Positions 60,616 to 64,000 of a stretch of 64,000 nt of DNA are shown piece by piece. Source of the stretch: Odontesthes bonariensis (lineage: Eukaryota; Chordata; Actinopteri; Atheriniformes; Atherinopsidae). Positions within the stretch are counted from its first letter, which is position 1, and every line of letters starts with the position of its first letter. The notes below the pieces were generated by a model, which made no database searches, was not told the origin of the DNA, and saw nothing but the letters and a program-made list of their open reading frames with translations. The stretch is taken from NCBI RefSeq assembly GCF_027942865.1, contig NC_134529.1:19024467-19088466 (forward strand). Direction: 5' to 3'. The position numbers were made by a program, and so were the translations under genes.

Positions 60616-61564
60616 TTTGAAGTTAATGACCTGAGCTCTCATGTATTCTTGGATTTGAACTTGTGACCCATCGTGGAACAAACAGGAATTTTATGCCTTT
60701 TTTGGAGCTGTTGTGCTCTACGTGTTGATAGACCTCCGGAAGGCTGGTACACAGGGTTAAGGGAAACATTTTCTACCTTATAACCTATCAAAGTCTTCTT
60801 TATAACATTTAAACAAACTTCGATGAAAGGAACAACACAATGTATAAAACAACATCATGTACAAAAATGTTTAGTTGTGTGAGATACTATATATCTCAGT
60901 GCAACCATAAGTGTTCATGTGGTATTGAATGCAGTAACCTGGACATACTGTATTATAACCAGAAAGGCATCACACATGGGAGGAGGCTGTTCTACTCACA
61001 GTCTCGTTGCCTGTTACTTAAGGTGATAAAATCTTTGAAGACGATTTTTGTCTCCAGATACACATGTAGGCGTTGATATGTCTTAATTACCTTGGTGGTG
61101 CTTTGGTGAGATTAGGAATGTGCTTTACATCCCAGAGGTGTGGGAACAGAATGTAGTAGACAGACAGAGCTCCAGCTTTTCATCCCGACCCTTCCAGACA
61201 CAGCACAATGCAGCATTTTCGTGGCACAAGTCGACTCAGCCTAAAACTGCCCTCCGGTTTGAATCAATACATTTTTATCACACAATTACATACAGACTCA
61301 ACTCTGATAGGATTCCTGTCGTGACTGATTTGAGAGGCAACACCAATGGCACGACAAGTGCGGCAGGTAATCTGATATTACGTGTGGATATGATCAAGCG
61401 GAATGGTTCCTTTCCGTATTTTTTTACTTACAGATGTTATGTCATGCCAACAACCATTGTAAATGAACTTGTCGATGTAAGGGAAACGGTAATTACAAGA
61501 ATGGGAGGATGTCCACTCTTGATTTTGCTGTTGTTTCTGTTTGATGTTTACCAGTATAAATAAA
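60616..61564 (+). other. lrfn5 3' UTR
   Basis: From the stop codon to AATAAA at 61559-61564. A 147-codon open frame at 61120-61563 starts with GTG, ends at the poly(A) signal and looks like UTR sequence. Confidence 0.5.
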
Positions 61565-64000
61565 CCAGTGATTAAAGGGACACACTCACAGTCATCTCAT
61601 TTTCAAGATGCCTTGTGTGTTTTCCCAAGTTTTCTCGCATCCCAAAGTACTGAGTGAGGAGCCCTCTCTGCATTGCATTGTTGTCTTAGAACAAAATATC
61701 GGCATCCATTCCTTATTCCGCCGCGCTCTGCTAGTTAACGCAGTAAGAAACCGAGGGTTTTGGTTGTGTTTGAACAACTTCATTCCCCTTTATCTGCAAG
61801 TGATGAACCTCTGACGGGTCCCTGTGCCCTGGTGTTTGTTCAAAGAGATGAGGAAAGCAGATGATGAAAGGAGGCCATGCGAGTCACAGGGGACGCTTTT
61901 CGGTTGCACATCTCACCGCTCATCTAACAAAGTCTGTTCCCTCCAAAGGAGGCTCACTGCAGAAACCTGCCGCAGGAGAGGTTAAACACAACCTCCGCAG
62001 TGGGAACCCGTGTGCGACTAAATCTACAGTTACAGTCGCAGAACTGACACAATATGCATTATCTGCTGGAATGTGAGGTCTGGTTCGCTGGGTGTTTTGG
62101 CGTTTGGATGTTGCCTGATTGATTTTTACTTACACTAACATCTCGTTATTCAAAATCTCAAGGGAAACAGCACACTGGGTTTGAAATACTCTTCCTTTTT
62201 ACAGGAAAATGCATTAAGATGAGCTGCACATATAATACAAAAATTGATTCCCGTTATCTGAATAGGCTGCATTCAAGCACTTTCACTCGTTTTTTTCTTG
62301 CTCATTACAAGTCATTAAAATGCTGAGGAGTTCGGCCTGAACCAGGGTTCAATTGTTGGCGAGAGCCAGAGGTATATGTTAATAATAGATGCATTTCGGG
62401 AGTGAGAAAGAGTCAGAGAGTGGAGGAGAGGAGAGGAGACAAGGCAGAGGAGTAAAGGGAAGGTTTTGTGAAACAAAAACAGCACGGGCAGGGTGGGAGG
62501 CAGGGAGAAAGAAAGGCAGGGGTGAGGATGAAGAAATAGAGGTGGAGAGAAGAAAACGGCTCAAAGATGTAGCATGAGAGAAGAGAGGAGAGCGGCACAG
62601 GGAGCGGAGCGGAAGAATGTAGAGCAGAGCACAATAAAAAGAGCATCTCTTAAAAGGCAGCCATGCAGCCTCTGGCTCCTCTGTATTCAGCACACCTTCA
62701 CAAAGATGGTAAGGATGGGGAGGAGGCAGCAGCGGGGCGAGTGTGGGTGATAGACCTCAAATGGAGTTCAGGCAATGAGCAAAGCTGAGTGAACCGTGCG
62801 CTCACATCTATGCACGCAGTGCCCATCACAAAACTGCAGGAGTCTGACCCACTTTCCAAATATCTATGATTCGTTTCCAAGCCCATGTCGGTCTTTCTTC
62901 CTTCTGGTACCAACCTCCTCCTCTCCAGTCTGCTGTCTTGCAACATGCTGACTCACTACCCTAAACTGCGGGATTCCTGCCATGCTCCTGAGCAGCCATG
63001 AAGTCCCTCTCATCACCACCCATCTAATCCCAGATACATTTTCTGCTCCTGCTGCTTAGAGGCTATTATTCCTTGGTAGGACTTTCACTTTATTCTGACA
63101 GGACGAGTCCCCTCATAGGGTGCTTACACCCACATGGACTCTAATGCAACAATTGACTCCTTTTAAAGTCCCATTCCAGCAGCTATTAATCCCTTAAAAA
63201 AGACCATCTGTATTATTCTTTAAAATTCTTCTTTACATTTCAAGGTTGTAGCCGAATCAAAAAAACTCCTTTTAATGCCTGACCCAAGAAATAATGGACA
63301 GAAAAATTCAAATTTTTGGAATCTGGAGTCTTTATTTGGCCCTTTAACAAATATGACACCTACGGCATTACAGGGTTAACTACTGGATCCTGAGCTAGCC
63401 AAGAAACTACCACAGCTGAAGGCTAGCTTGGCTAGTTCCTGGCTCCCCCTGTTTTATGTTGCTCCTCAGCTAAAGAGCTCCAGGCTTGCATGGCACAAAT
63501 CTAACTTGGCTAACTCCTTGGCTACCTTCCAGTTCTTGTACATCCAAAGCTCTTGGGTTGCTCATCCAAGAGCTTGCTCACTATTTGGCAAGTCAGGAGC
63601 AAGCAGAATAGTTAGAAAGCCCGAAGCCGTCGGAGGGCCACAGTCTTTGGTCTTCTTCTAGCTGGTGTTGATAAACCTTTCAAATTTGGCTAGCTTCTTA
63701 CCTTACAGGTTTCTCACAAATTATGCAAATTAGCTGTAAAGCACCACCCAGTGAGCACTCAGGATTGATTCTTTAATTCTTCCACGTAAAACATAACCCT
63801 GACCTTTCTTTTCTTAGACTGTAGGTGTCGTAATTTACATTCTCGGCCATGACACCAATGGCTAATTTTTTTGCAAATGATTTCTCATGTAACAACAAAG
63901 AATTTTTTTTTCATGGGTACGTTAACAAGGTTTTAAATCTTGATTTTTATTCGAGGGGGACTTTATTAACAGTAACGTTGTGTGGAAAATCACATTAGGA
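61565..64000. other. Intergenic sequence downstream of lrfn5
   Basis: No gene seen. A strongly purine-rich stretch of the + strand (GA-rich) covers about 62397-62640. Around 63390-63690 the word gctagcttggct and variants recur, suggesting an old repeat. Confidence 0.4.

Noticed and set aside
61120-61563. 147-codon open frame after lrfn5
   Set aside because: Starts with GTG, lies wholly in the probable lrfn5 3' UTR, and ends at the poly(A) signal; no domain seen.
62389-62693. Low-complexity frames on both strands
   Set aside because: Products of the purine-rich tract, with no natural composition.

Overview
The window looks like a teleost fish chromosome segment. It has spliced eukaryotic genes with GT-AG introns, long CA microsatellites, and fish-type DNA transposons and SINEs. 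No genus can be named from the sequence. Six of the seven protein-coding genes I recognise are orthologues of genes on human 14q24.3 (PGF, CIPC, ZNF410, ENTPD5, ALDH6A1, SAMD15). The seventh is orthologous to LRFN5, which lies on human 14q21. Exon models below were built by hand from splice sites, reading phase and remembered family features. Where I sum exon lengths, the frame closes.

Layout: 903-5390 (+) holds the 3' part of a placental-growth-factor-like gene (pgf). 7775-10126 (+) holds cipc, a repressor of CLOCK, with a non-coding first exon ending at 7043 and a 3' UTR of up to 3.6 kb. 14656-23852 (+) holds znf410, ten coding exons with five C2H2 fingers, and SINE, MITE-like and CA repeats in its introns. 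24640-29976 (-) holds entpd5, 13 coding exons, convergent with znf410; possible upstream exons reach 32464. 34384-45152 (-) holds aldh6a1, 12 coding exons, with large transposon insertions in intron 5. 45719-46997 (+) holds a short samd15-like SAM-domain gene, head-to-head with aldh6a1. 47-55 kb is gene-poor and contains a decayed Tc1/mariner element. 55754-60615 (+) holds lrfn5, a synaptic adhesion molecule. 60.7-64 kb is 3' UTR and intergenic sequence.

The genes do not form one pathway. They are neighbours by ancient linkage: an angiogenic ligand, a circadian repressor, a CHD4-regulating transcription factor, an ER nucleotidase, a mitochondrial valine/thymine catabolic enzyme, a SAM-domain protein and a neuronal adhesion protein. 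I found no undescribed multi-gene system. The points most worth a second look are the PDZ-type tail on lrfn5, the minimal samd15 sharing a promoter region with aldh6a1, CA repeats directly after two znf410 finger exons, clock-type elements upstream of cipc, a GC-AG intron in entpd5, and an inverted Harbinger-derived hairpin in aldh6a1.
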